A program made the position numbers and the translations under genes. Of a stretch of DNA of 64,000 nt, positions 10,153 through 17,737 are shown piece by piece. Source of the stretch: Mycobacterium heckeshornense (lineage in GTDB: Bacteria; Actinomycetota; Actinomycetes; Mycobacteriales; Mycobacteriaceae); NCBI RefSeq assembly GCF_016592155.1, contig NZ_AP024237.1:3348001-3412000 (forward strand). The letters are read 5' to 3'. The notes beneath the pieces were generated by a model. That model worked only from the letters and a program-made list of their open reading frames with translations, was not told the DNA's origin and did no database searches. The first letter of the stretch is position 1. The number at the start of each line of letters is the position of its first letter.

Positions 10153-10462
10153 CGACGTGATCGGCGACCAGTACCCGCAACCTGACCCGCGCGGCTGGCT
10201 GGTGTTCACACACCTACCAGCCGATTTGCAGCGCGCCGAGGACGCCACCCTGTTTCACGACCTGGCCATGTTCGCCCGAAAAGCCAGATACAACACTGAC
10301 ACTTGTCGCCGGGAAATGACCCGACCGGCAACCGATGCTGAGCGAACACTATTGCAGCACTTAGGTTTCCAACTTCCAGACGATCTAACCACTGTTGTCT
10401 ACTATCAGTCGCCGACCATGCGCGCACGTTGTTGGCCGCAACTGGAAGGAGCCACACCATGA
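10145..10462 (+). CDS. Hypothetical phage protein, 105 residues
   Basis: Starts eight bases before the previous stop and ends overlapping the next start (ATGA). The sequence contains DPRGWLVFTHLPADLQRAED near the N-terminus and a helical centre. Size and place fit Rv1579c of phiRv1 (recalled), but no motif suggests a function. Confidence 0.6.
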   Translation: MPDDVIGDQYPQPDPRGWLVFTHLPADLQRAEDATLFHDLAMFARKARYNTDTCRREMTRPATDAERTLLQHLGFQLPDDLTTVVYYQSPTMRARCWPQLEGATP

Positions 10463-10923
10463 CGGAACCCGGCGAACTTGCCGAGAACCCCGGCACAGAA
10501 CCCGAATCGGCCGAGAACCCCGGCACAGAACCCGGTGAAAACGAAAACAGTGCCGACGATAACGGTCAGGCTCCAGCCAACCGGGAAGCCGCCAAATACC
10601 GCACACGGCTACGAGCAGTGGAAGCCGAACGCGACACGCTGGCCGCCCGGCTGGCCGCCTACCAGCGGCGCGAATGCGAACAGGTGGTCGCCGACATTCT
10701 CGACCAACCGGCCGACCTGTTTGAAATCGGCGGCGTACAACCCGGCGACTTCTACACCGAAGACGGTAACCTCGACCGCGAACGGCTTGTGTTGTGCGCC
10801 ACCGCACTGGCCGACCGGCGCCCCCGCCTGGCCAAACCCCGGCCGGCCCGCCGAAACTGGGGACAATACTCCACAGTGGCCAGCAGCGGAATCACCTGGA
10901 GCGACATCATCGCCCACCGATAG
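10459..10923 (+). CDS. Acidic coiled-coil phage protein, possible scaffold (Rv1578c-like)
   Basis: A 154-residue protein from the ATG at 10459 (overlapping the previous stop). The N-terminus is acidic with two copies of AENPGTEP; residues about 40-75 (REAAKYRTRLRAVEAERD) form a coiled coil, the pattern of small phage scaffold-like proteins. The C-terminus ends WGQYSTVASSGITWSDIIAHR. It is the last gene before the capsid, separated from it by a 550-bp gap, and agrees in size and place with Rv1578c (recalled). Scaffolding is an inference from shape and position. Confidence 0.6.
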   Translation: MTEPGELAENPGTEPESAENPGTEPGENENSADDNGQAPANREAAKYRTRLRAVEAERDTLAARLAAYQRRECEQVVADILDQPADLFEIGGVQPGDFYTEDGNLDRERLVLCATALADRRPRLAKPRPARRNWGQYSTVASSGITWSDIIAHR

Positions 10924-11473
10924 CCGCTCATCGTCCGGGCCACCGCCGCAGCAACAGGAGCCGGTCTCGGGACGGTGCAGCGTGAGATATCAGGTGTTCC
11001 AAATGGAACACCTGATCTTGAACCGGCCGACCAGGACGCCATCGCCGGGACAGCCGGTCGCGGCCGTCGCCGGCAACCACGGTCTTAAGCACCGTGGTTG
11101 CCGCCACCAACCACAACGCTGGCCGTTGTGGTTGGTGGCGACCATCTCCGCGCGTGACCGGCAATGTCGGTGACGGCGTGCGTTCGGCAAGCGGAGAGCC
11201 AACGGATGCACCGACCGTCGATCCGCAGTTTGTGCAGTTCACCCAAGTTGTTGATGCCGGCAACTTGGGGCAGCGCAAACGCGACTGTGGATCCGCGCGG
11301 GGTTGACGTGTGCGGTCATGGTGACCGTGCGTGACGGCGGCCAACGCCGCTGAAACACGATTCACGCTTTGCCGGGTATACTCAAATCCCAAACACCGAG
11401 GGTCTGCGGCCCACCGCGCAACCCCAGCGGGGAACGCGGAAAACAACCAATCCCCGTTTGTTGGAGTTGTTGC
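10924..11473. other. 550-bp non-coding gap before capsid with three strong inverted repeats
   Basis: I see no convincing gene here. Three structures stand out: a 28-base near-perfect palindrome at 10989-11016 (ATCAGGTGTTCCA arms around AA), a 13-bp stem with a seven-base loop at 11071-11103, and a 17-bp stem with a five-base loop at 11102-11140 (GCCACCAACCACAACG arm). In phiRv1 a prohead protease gene stands before the capsid; none is present here. The capsid ribosome site GGAG is at 11463-11466. Confidence 0.65.
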
Positions 11474-12313
11474 ATGTCCGCGACCACCGCGACCTTCGGG
11501 CCGATCCTGGCCCAAGAACAAATCGGCGACCTCATCATCCGCCCACTGATCGAACAATCAATCGCCGGTCAAACACTGACAACGGTCTTCACCGACCGTC
11601 ACGAATACCGAATCCCCATCGTCACCAACGACCCGCAAGCCTCATGGGTAGCCGAAGGCCAAGAAATCACCGTATCCGACGCCGCCGTTGACGAACTACT
11701 CGTCGAACCAAGCAAACTCGCAGCACTAAGCGTCATCAGCCGCGAACTGGCCAACGATTCCAGCCCCGCCGCCGCCGACACAATCGGACAAGGAATCGTC
11801 CGCGACCTGGTACGGCGAACCGACCAAGCACTATTCGCCGCAACCACACCCAACGGGCCAACCGGGCTCGCCGGCCAATCCGGGATCACCGAAATCATCG
11901 CCGGCACAACCTACACCAACTCAGACCCATTCAGCGACGCCATCTACCTATCAGCCCAACACAACGGGCAGATCACCGCGTTCGCCACCAGCCCCGCGAC
12001 CGCGATGACATTAGCGAAACTCAAAGTCGGCGACACCTTCAACCTGCCCCTACTCGGCCCCGACCCCACCAGCCCAGGACAACGCCAAATCCTCGGCGTG
12101 CCACTACTCGTCACCCCCTACATCGACGACACCGACAACACCGTATGGGCCATCCCCCAAACCCAATGCTTCATGGTCGTACGCGAACAAGCCGAGATCG
12201 AAACCGACGCAAGCGTATTCTTCACAAGCGACCGCATCGCCATCCGAGGCATCGTGCGACTCGGCTTCGGATTCCCAAACCCCGCCGCCATCGTCAAAAT
12301 CCACACCACCTAA
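11474..12313 (+). CDS. HK97-family major capsid protein
   Basis: A 279-residue protein resembling the core of HK97-type capsids. It has VAEGQEITVSDAAVDELLVEPSKLAALSVIS-like E-loop/P-domain sequence near residues 55-85, a central LVRRTDQALF helix, and the late signature LGVPLLVTPYI...TSDRIAIRGIVRLGF (about residues 205-265). It is much shorter than the ~470-residue phiRv1 capsid I recall and appears to lack the N-terminal delta/protease-linked part. The start ATG at 11474 follows GGAG. With no protease gene nearby, maturation would have to differ or use helper proteins. Confidence 0.8.
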   Translation: MSATTATFGPILAQEQIGDLIIRPLIEQSIAGQTLTTVFTDRHEYRIPIVTNDPQASWVAEGQEITVSDAAVDELLVEPSKLAALSVISRELANDSSPAAADTIGQGIVRDLVRRTDQALFAATTPNGPTGLAGQSGITEIIAGTTYTNSDPFSDAIYLSAQHNGQITAFATSPATAMTLAKLKVGDTFNLPLLGPDPTSPGQRQILGVPLLVTPYIDDTDNTVWAIPQTQCFMVVREQAEIETDASVFFTSDRIAIRGIVRLGFGFPNPAAIVKIHTT

Positions 12314-12319
12314 ACCCCC

Positions 12320-12664
12320 ATGACCCGCCGCGCCCACCGCGACACCACCCCGCAAACCGTTCACATCACCCCCGGCACACTCGTCTGCTGGAACGGCAAA
12401 CAACGCGGCGGCACCATCCACAACATCCCAGCACACACCGCAAAACAATGGATCAAACGCGGATGGGCGCAACCAGACCAGAGTGGCGGCGCGCCACACC
12501 ACCCCAGCGGCAAAGCCGAACGCCCGCCAAACCCACCGCCACCCCCACGCACCCCACCCCTCCCCGGCCCGCCACCCTCGCCGCGCGGTTCTGTGGATTT
12601 TGGGCCGCCCACAACCCCAGGTTTTCGCCGGGACAGCACCGCGGGGTCCGGTGGGGGCGGCTAA
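12320..12664 (+). CDS. Small phage protein following the capsid, proline-rich tail
   Basis: A 114-residue product six bases after the capsid stop. Residues 13-50 contain ITPGTLVCWNGKQRGGTIHNI and AKQWIKRGWAQ, resembling small head proteins placed after capsid genes that have a WxxxGWA pattern. The rest is a low-complexity Pro/Gly tail (about residues 65-114) with strong GC bias and may not be conserved. Function in head assembly is only a guess from position. Confidence 0.5.
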   Translation: MTRRAHRDTTPQTVHITPGTLVCWNGKQRGGTIHNIPAHTAKQWIKRGWAQPDQSGGAPHHPSGKAERPPNPPPPPRTPPLPGPPPSPRGSVDFGPPTTPGFRRDSTAGSGGGG

Positions 12665-12666
12665 AT

Positions 12667-12864
12667 GTGTTGGCGTGCAACGGGTGCGGCGGTGATGCCG
12701 AGGATGTGGCGGTGGGTGAGGGTGACGGCGAATTACCCGTACGCGCGCGTACGGGTTCTCGGTGTGCTAATTGTTTGGCTCCGGTTGGCGGCAGGCGTAG
12801 GTGGTGTTCGGAGGCGTGCCGGTTGCAGGCGTATCGTCGGCGTGTCGGGGGGCGTGCCGGCTAG
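12667..12864 (+). CDS. Small zinc-ribbon protein
   Basis: A 65-residue product from GTG 12667, directly after the previous stop, with a G-rich Shine-Dalgarno-like run upstream. It has paired cysteine motifs: CNGC near the N-terminus, CANC in the middle and a WCSEAC motif near residue 48, ending in a basic tail. Such treble-clef/zinc-ribbon mini-proteins are common in actinophages. It overlaps the 3' end of a minus-strand gene by about 130 bp, which is uncommon but possible where two convergent units meet. Confidence 0.5.
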   Translation: MLACNGCGGDAEDVAVGEGDGELPVRARTGSRCANCLAPVGGRRRWCSEACRLQAYRRRVGGRAG

Positions 12865-13209
12865 GCATGCAGTTAGCGGTGGTATGCCGGTGATGAGCTG
12901 CTGGTGCTGGCGGTCGGCGCGTGCGGCTATGGCTTCGCGGCGGGAGCGTTCGCGGTCTGCCAGCCAGGCCAGGCCGGCGGCCGCGCCGACCAGCAGGGTG
13001 ATGGTGCCGGCGAGCGGGTGGGCGGCCAGCATCGCGCAGATGGTGATCGGGATGGCCAGGATCAGTGTGGTTGTGGCCGTGGGGTGACGGTCAACCCAGC
13101 GCGTGTGCGAACACCTGGACTCGCAGCGCGATACCCCCGAAGAACCGCGGGTCTCGACGTCGCGGAGTATCTGACTTGGGATGTTGCTGTGTGGGCGGGT
13201 TGTGTTCAC
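12733..13209 (-). CDS. Small membrane protein of the prophage right arm
   Basis: The GTG start at 13209 has AAGGAAG seven bases upstream, a strong ribosome site. The 158-residue product has a basic N-terminus, two hydrophobic helices (about residues 45-85, LILAIPITICAMLAA and ITLLVGAAAGLAWLA), then a charged helical tail. It is the third of three minus-strand genes at this end, the same arrangement as the oppositely oriented genes at the end of phiRv1 (recalled). Its 3' part overlaps the zinc-ribbon gene on the other strand. Possible roles such as exclusion are not testable here. Confidence 0.55.
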   Translation of the reverse strand: MNTTRPHSNIPSQILRDVETRGSSGVSRCESRCSHTRWVDRHPTATTTLILAIPITICAMLAAHPLAGTITLLVGAAAGLAWLADRERSRREAIAARADRQHQQLITGIPPLTACLAGTPPDTPTIRLQPARLRTPPTPAANRSQTISTPRTRTRAYG

Positions 13210-13326
13210 GGGTTTCTTCCTTTGTTGGGTGGCTGGCGCGCCAGGGTTTGCGGGGTGAGTGCATGCACGTTAACCAGTCACTCTGACAGGGTTTCGGTTA
13301 TGCCATTCGCGCCAGACGAGGGGCCC

Positions 13327-13566
13327 TCATTGAGTCCCACCGCTCGAGATGCGCCAGTAGGCGTCGTGGTCGATGTGGTCCTCGAGGTACTGGATCACCC
13401 GGTCCGGGCCGGGGTAGCCGGACAGGTCTTGCTCGCCGAGCAGGTCGGGGTATTCGGCCAGCAGGTCGTCGATGATGCGGCCGATATTCCACGTGTCGCG
13501 GCCGTCCCACGGCAGCGTGTCCAGCACGTAGCGGAGCAGGTCTTTGCGCACGATGGTTGCCCTCAT
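13327..13566 (-). CDS. Hypothetical prophage protein, 79 residues
   Basis: Overlaps the stop of the upstream gene by four bases (ATGA). The product is acidic and rich in Asp, Trp and Tyr (TLPWDGRDTWNIGRIIDDLL, DHIDHDAYWRISSGG). No family recognised. Transcribed toward the capsid operon, away from the attR end. Confidence 0.55.
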   Translation of the reverse strand: MRATIVRKDLLRYVLDTLPWDGRDTWNIGRIIDDLLAEYPDLLGEQDLSGYPGPDRVIQYLEDHIDHDAYWRISSGGTQ

Positions 13567-13946
13567 CGCGTACTTCCCAGCCCGGCGCGCACGGCCGCGC
13601 CGCCTGTGGCGGCGGTGATAGCTGCCGTGAGCGTGTCGCTCAAGGCGCGCGCTTCATCAACAGTGAGGTTCGCCTGAGCGTCCAGGTCGCGGGCACCGCC
13701 GTCAACGTGTAGCACGATGGACACGGGTTCGTTTTCGAGGTCGTCGCAGGTTAAGCCCACACCGATCCGAAGCGGACTCCGGTCGGACGCTAGCAGCTCG
13801 GGGTTGCCGTCGCGCACCGAGGCTGGCGTGTACATGACATCGGACCAGTGTGAGGTCGCGTCCACCGGGTTATCGGGTGATGTTTCGCACCAGGTGAACC
13901 GGCATTCGTGCCGCTGCCGCGTCAGAACGTGTTCGAGACGGTTCAT
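13563..13946 (-). CDS. Hypothetical prophage protein at right end, 127 residues
   Basis: First gene of the minus-strand right arm. I choose ATG 13946 because GGAG lies seven bases upstream; a GTG two codons earlier (13952) is also possible. The protein has a cysteine-containing N-terminus (RQRHECRFTWCET) and a C-terminal helical part with LTVDEARALSDTLTAAITAA, similar in style to DUFs of actinophage accessory genes. Its upstream region runs directly into the attP arm at 13966-13981. Function unknown. Confidence 0.55.
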   Translation of the reverse strand: MNRLEHVLTRQRHECRFTWCETSPDNPVDATSHWSDVMYTPASVRDGNPELLASDRSPLRIGVGLTCDDLENEPVSIVLHVDGGARDLDAQANLTVDEARALSDTLTAAITAATGGAAVRAGLGSTR

Positions 13947-13965
13947 TGCCACACTCCATTGATTC

Positions 13966-13981
13966 CTAGCAGTGCATCATC
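13966..13981 (+). repeat. attP arm P, 16-bp inverted repeat partner
   Basis: CTAGCAGTGCATCATC is the exact reverse complement of 5113-5128 and sits 8 bp before the right core copy. Together the two arms flank the core symmetrically in the excised element. Confidence 0.75.
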
Positions 13982-13989
13982 GCGATGTT

Positions 13990-14277
13990 TATGCCAAAGA
14001 CCGCGGCTGCACAGCACCCGGCTGCGATGTGCCCGGCTACTGGTGCGAAGTCCACCACACCGACAACTGGGCCCGCGGCGGACACACCAACATCGACAAA
14101 CTCACGCTAGCCTGCCAACCCGACCACACCCTCGCCGAACAAGGCTGGCGCACCATCAAAAACACCAACGGCCAAACCCACTGGATCCCCCCACCCCACC
14201 TCGACCACGGCCAACCCCAAACCAACAACTACCACCACCCCGAACGGTTCTTCGATGACGACGGCGACACCGGCTGA
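13990..14277 (+). pseudogene. 13E12-family gene, 3' part (HNH nuclease domain), and attR
   Basis: From the core TATGCCAA (13990-13997) the frame reads YAKDRGCTAPGCDVPGYWCEVHH, the HNH/zinc region of 13E12 proteins, and ends after an Asp-rich tail at 14277. It lacks a start of its own beyond a chance ATG at 13972 in prophage DNA. Codon phase at the core equals that of the 5' part at 5095, so precise excision would restore a complete DUF222-HNH protein. The copy therefore doubles as attR and the 3' end of the target gene. Confidence 0.9.
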
Positions 14278-14284
14278 TCAGTGC

Positions 14285-14485
14285 CCGCCGCGCATCACGT
14301 CGCGCAGGAGGGAGCGAACAGCAACACCGGCCAGGAAACGAGTGACGCTACGAAGGTCACCAAGGCGTCGTGTCCCTGCTCGACCTGCACCTGGCGCAGT
14401 CCCTCACCCGTGCGCACCGGCGACGATCGCGCAGAAAACCAGATACGGGATCGCACACAGCAACGCCATCTCGAGCGATGGGGCG
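14285..14485 (-). pseudogene. Decayed copy of the small membrane gene at 17431-17721
   Basis: About 200 bp here are roughly 90 % identical by eye to 17420-17620, which covers the 3' two-thirds of an intact 96-codon membrane protein gene. This copy has an extra C in TCACCCGTG and further changes near 14440 that break the frame, and no start region is found. It is a fragment left by duplication. It forms one side of a direct-repeat pair around the WXG cassette. Confidence 0.8.
14285..14485. repeat. Direct repeat copy 1 (~200 bp; copy 2 at 17420-17620)
   Basis: Both copies are in the same orientation and share long identical blocks such as CTACGAAGGTCACCAA and CAGTCCCTCACC. They enclose the four-gene cassette 14536-17339. 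Confidence 0.8.
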
Positions 14486-14535
14486 ATACCGACCAAACTC
14501 ATCGGTTGATTGCATTGATGAGCAGCGTGACGCGG

Positions 14536-15264
14536 TCACACGCCAGCCATTGAATGGCCTCGAAGGACTTGTTCGACCCGATCCAACAACTCGCTGGGAT
14601 TGTCATTGGCGCCGTCTTTCCAGACGACGAGTGCGTTGAGGAGGTTGATCGGCTCAACGCTCAACTGCGGGCTGAGCACCACGGTCTTGGTCGGGCCGCT
14701 GCTCAAATCCGGGTCGTGGTAGGCAATCTCGACTCGCAATGATTGGCCGCCCACACCGTTGGAGACGACCTTGGAAGTGATCGCCTGGACAAGCTCACGT
14801 CGAATTTCGATGAGCTCCCACGTCGGTGCTAGACGTATGGCCAGCGTTGCCGGGGAGATGCTGAGACGGCATCGGCGCCACATCCGTATGGCGGAGTGCG
14901 TGAACAGCGGGATCAGAACAAGGAGAAAGATGCCGCCGAGTCGAAACCACGCCGGATAGCCAGGAGCGAACCCTGCCGCAACCATGGCGACTCCCATGAG
15001 GGGGAGCAGCACGTTCAAGAAGTACGCGTTGCCCTCGTACCAGGGAATGTAGCGGCAGACGATCTGGTCCCCGGACCGGCTGACCCCTGCACGAAAAATA
15101 CGGCGCTGCCCGACGACAATGATGCTGCCGGTCACAGCAACGATGAGGCATAGGTACCAGGCCGATCCAATCAGCACGTTGATGCCCGCCAGCAGGCACA
15201 GGGCGCCGCCGAAGCTGTAGCGCAATGCGCGTTTCCAACGGGTTTTCGCCCCGCCGCCAGCCAT
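14536..15264 (-). CDS. Membrane protein of the WXG cassette
   Basis: A 242-residue protein with four hydrophobic segments: two near residues 15-50 and two near 82-122 (LNVLLPLMGVAMVAAGF, FRLGGIFLLVLIPLF). A soluble C-terminal half of beta character follows. The ATG shares bases with the TAA stop of the LpqN-like gene (TAATG), so it is co-translated with it. As last gene of a secreted-effector-like operon it could be an immunity or accessory protein (inference); no family is recognised with certainty. Confidence 0.7.
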   Translation of the reverse strand: MAGGGAKTRWKRALRYSFGGALCLLAGINVLIGSAWYLCLIVAVTGSIIVVGQRRIFRAGVSRSGDQIVCRYIPWYEGNAYFLNVLLPLMGVAMVAAGFAPGYPAWFRLGGIFLLVLIPLFTHSAIRMWRRCRLSISPATLAIRLAPTWELIEIRRELVQAITSKVVSNGVGGQSLRVEIAYHDPDLSSGPTKTVVLSPQLSVEPINLLNALVVWKDGANDNPSELLDRVEQVLRGHSMAGV

Positions 15265-15824
15265 TAGTGACGGTCCTCCGTTGCGATTACTGGGGCGCAG
15301 TGGTGACCGGCCGGCGCAGGGCCTGCCGCCGCGCCCGGCCGGACGGTCAGCCGGATGTGTGTCCGGTCCACCGGTGAATCACGGAGCGCGGTCACCGTTA
15401 GTTGCGCGATCAGCGTCTCCTGTCCAGCCGTGATGATCCGGGTCTGTGCTGCGCTGTCGATGGTGCCGAGCTCATGGGTGATGTGCATCGCGAGGAATCC
15501 CTGGACCCCGCCGGATTCACCGGCCGGGCCGATTTCGCGACGCAGTTCGCGGCATCGCGGCACCGACTGCAGCTGCTGGTGGACCAGCATGGTGAACACT
15601 TCAGCGGGGTCCAGTGGGGCCTCCACGCGATGCATCGTCAACACCGCGTTGGCACAAAACACGTCGATGCACGGATCGTCGCGCCAAGCCCACACCCGCA
15701 CCCCTGGAGCGGAATCAAACGGCTCCCAGCCCTTCGGTACCCCCACCTCAACAAGGAAGCCGGCAAACCGATTGACCGGTGACACAGCGAGGCCATGCTT
15801 CTCTGTGAACTCATCGAATCGCAT
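15264..15824 (-). CDS. LpqN/LpqT-like protein without lipobox
   Basis: A 186-residue protein resembling the LpqN family (GWEPF, then DPCIDVFCANAVLTMHRVEAPLDPAEVF, about residues 35-75, and a C-terminal TVRPG strand). LpqN homologues are usually lipoproteins; here the ATG at 15824 gives no signal peptide or lipobox, so the protein is probably cytoplasmic. The upstream open frame to 15971 lies inside the WXG gene. It begins 10 bp after the stop of the 399-residue gene and overlaps the membrane gene. LpqN-like partners next to WXG proteins are known in mycobacteria and may act as chaperones or in secretion (inference). Confidence 0.7.
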   Translation of the reverse strand: MRFDEFTEKHGLAVSPVNRFAGFLVEVGVPKGWEPFDSAPGVRVWAWRDDPCIDVFCANAVLTMHRVEAPLDPAEVFTMLVHQQLQSVPRCRELRREIGPAGESGGVQGFLAMHITHELGTIDSAAQTRIITAGQETLIAQLTVTALRDSPVDRTHIRLTVRPGAAAGPAPAGHHCAPVIATEDRH

Positions 15825-15834
15825 CGCCGTCGAC

Positions 15835-17034
15835 CTACCCGAAACCAAAGAGCGACTCCACACCGTGCACCGCGCTACCGACCGCATCCGCGACCGGATG
15901 CCACACCATCTCGACACCCTTGGATGCCCCCAAAGCGGCGGCTGCTCCCACAACGGCGCCGACTGCCACACCGACCGCGGTCCCTGCCCCCGGAACGACC
16001 GAACCGATTACCGCACCAGCTGCCGCGTCTCCTACCACTGCGCCTAAACCAAGCCCGGCTACGGTTCCGACGCCTTCACGGGTAACCGCCTCGGCCACCG
16101 AGTTTCCGTCATGGATGTCGGACATGACGGCTGGTACCGCGCTGGCTGCAGCAACCACCCCGCTCACACGGGAGAATCCCTTGAGTTCGACGCCGCCAAC
16201 GGTCGGGTCCTCAAACCACTTCAACAAGCCGGGGTCAGCCTTGCCGGGGCCCGTGCCAGGGGATTCTTTGATGGCCTTGAGCGTCGTCTGACGCACACCC
16301 TCGGCGGTACCACCGGCCACCGCACCCGCAGCCCCGATCGCCACATCCCCCTTCGTCACCGTGAGCCCGGGGCCCTCGCTGGCGTGCCCGTCCGCTCCCG
16401 GCGTCGGCGTTGACGGCAATTGCGCAGGGCCACCGTCGGCTCCTGCGCTTTGAGCCTTGCCGTTTTTGGTCGGCTGTTCACCGCTGTGCTTGCGAGGGGG
16501 AGGGTAGGCGCCAGCGCCGCCGTCGGAGTCGAGGCCGCCGTCGCCGACGGCGGCGCGCATCGCGGTGGCCAGTTCGTGGTCGGTGGTGTGCGCCTTGGTC
16601 TTCACCGCGTCGAGGTCGGTTTGGAGAATCTGGCGCTGCAGCTCGGCTTCCTGCGGCCCCATCAGCAGAACGGCTGTTTCGCTGACGTTGACCCTCCAGT
16701 CCGAGGTGATGGTGAAGCCCAGTGTCTCGGCGGTTTCGTCGACCTGGCTCATCATCGTCTTGCAGGTTTGCACGTCCGCCGAGGCCGTGCTCACCGCGGC
16801 GGCCACTTGCGTCGACTCGTGGCCGTCTTTGTCGATGTCGGTGCGCAGCTTCCCTAGGCTGCTGTGGAACGCCGAGCCTGCCTCGCCCTGCCACTCGGCG
16901 AGCAGCTGACCTGTCTGACCCAAGTCCTCCCCGAACATGCCCAGTGTCGTTGCGCGGTTGGTAGCGACCTGGAACACCTTGAGCACCGCGGCGGCGTCCC
17001 AGCGACGCACGTCGTCGGGAGTCAGGTCGGTCAT
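15835..17034 (-). CDS. WXG100-like N-terminal domain with glycine-zipper C-terminus: candidate type VII effector
   Basis: A 399-residue protein. Residues 1-150 are helical with the hairpin motif W48-Q-G50, as in WXG100/LXG substrates of ESX secretion. Residues 165-225 form a low-complexity linker (Pro, Gly, Ser). Residues about 225-399 are Gly/Ala/Val-rich with GxxxG repeats (AGLGLGAVVGDAAAG and VVPGAGTAVGVAVGAVVGAA) resembling membrane-active glycine zippers. Order and size are like Mtb Rv2797c-Rv2798c (recalled, ~562 and 108 residues). I see no YxxxD/E export signal, so secretion is unproven. Starts overlapping the upstream WXG gene (ATGA). Confidence 0.7.
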   Translation of the reverse strand: MTDLTPDDVRRWDAAAVLKVFQVATNRATTLGMFGEDLGQTGQLLAEWQGEAGSAFHSSLGKLRTDIDKDGHESTQVAAAVSTASADVQTCKTMMSQVDETAETLGFTITSDWRVNVSETAVLLMGPQEAELQRQILQTDLDAVKTKAHTTDHELATAMRAAVGDGGLDSDGGAGAYPPPRKHSGEQPTKNGKAQSAGADGGPAQLPSTPTPGADGHASEGPGLTVTKGDVAIGAAGAVAGGTAEGVRQTTLKAIKESPGTGPGKADPGLLKWFEDPTVGGVELKGFSRVSGVVAAASAVPAVMSDIHDGNSVAEAVTREGVGTVAGLGLGAVVGDAAAGAVIGSVVPGAGTAVGVAVGAVVGAAAALGASKGVEMVWHPVADAVGSAVHGVESLFGFG

Positions 17035-17339
17035 CGCGGGTCGAGCGCCGAAAGCGTCTGCGCGCTGTGTCTCTCGTTGGCGGTGAAGGCGGTTCCCGCC
17101 GTGGCCATGTGGTACGACAGCCCACCGACAGCGCGCTTGTGCTCGGCGTGACGGGTCGCCCAGCGCGTCATCACTTCCGACAGCGCCTTAGCCGACTCGC
17201 CGATCCAGCCCAGCGCGGCATCAGCCAGCTGGTCCTCATGCACCACGAAGTCGATCGCGGCGTCGCCCACCGAGGCTTCTAGGTGGGTGCTGCCCGCCGC
17301 CACCGCCACCGGGTCCACCTGAACGAACTCCGCTGCCAT
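17031..17339 (-). CDS. WXG100-like small partner protein (Rv2798c-like)
   Basis: The 102-residue product is all-helical with a central W45-I-G47, the WXG hairpin, and conserved spacing on both sides. I start at ATG 17339 because GGAGGTGGGCGC precedes it; an ATG six codons upstream overlaps that ribosome site. It is the first gene of the cassette and overlaps the 399-residue gene by four bases, the usual layout of an ESX-type pair in which a small WXG protein dimerises with a larger substrate (inference). Confidence 0.75.
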   Translation of the reverse strand: MAAEFVQVDPVAVAAGSTHLEASVGDAAIDFVVHEDQLADAALGWIGESAKALSEVMTRWATRHAEHKRAVGGLSYHMATAGTAFTANERHSAQTLSALDPR

Positions 17340-17419
17340 GCGCCCACCTCCCGCCATGACTACAGCGCAGATTGTAACGGTGTTGCTTACCGTCGGCGGA
17401 CAGTGCGCTACCGATCAGC

Positions 17420-17620
17420 GCCGCAGCGCATCACGTCGCGCAGGAGTGAGAGAACAGCAACACCGGCCAGGAGATGAGTGACGCTACGAAGGTCACCAAA
17501 GCGTCGTGTCCCTGCTCGACCTGCACCTGGCGCAGTCCCTCACCGTGCGCGCCGGCGACGATCGCGCCGATGGCAAGATAGGGGATCGCGCACACCAATG
17601 CCATCTCGACCAGCGCACCT
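17420..17620. repeat. Direct repeat copy 2 (partner of 14285-14485)
   Basis: Intact copy, overlapping the 3' part of the 96-residue membrane gene on the minus strand. Confidence 0.8.
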
Positions 17621-17721
17621 AGGCTGACCTGATAATTCACCAGGCGACGCAACATGGTGAGCAGATACGGCGTCTGTCCGGGGTGCGCGAGATCGTGGTC
17701 AGACGAACCATGCACGGACAT
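17431..17721 (-). CDS. Small two-helix membrane protein, 96 residues
   Basis: ATG 17721 follows GGAGGATCCCTT, a strong ribosome site. The product has two hydrophobic helices (about residues 33-55, LGALVEMALVCAIPYLAIGAI, and 74-95, ALVTFVASLISWPVLLFS) linked by a short Gln/Glu-rich loop. It resembles the next upstream gene (17738-17980) in length and in the QxxxxxLVEMA...PYLAIG pattern, so the two are probably paralogues. A decayed third copy lies at 14285-14485. Function unknown. Confidence 0.7.
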   Translation of the reverse strand: MSVHGSSDHDLAHPGQTPYLLTMLRRLVNYQVSLGALVEMALVCAIPYLAIGAIVAGAHGEGLRQVQVEQGHDALVTFVASLISWPVLLFSHSCAT

Positions 17722-17737
17722 AAGGGATCCTCCACGA

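Noticed and set aside
10478..11173. A 231-codon frame running through the structured gap before the capsid
   Set aside because: Overlaps the coiled-coil gene in another frame and its 3' half only translates the inverted repeats.
5113..13981. 16-bp inverted repeats read as transposon ends
   Set aside because: They lie inside the core duplication next to a serine integrase, and the gene content is phiRv1-like, so attP arms explain them better.
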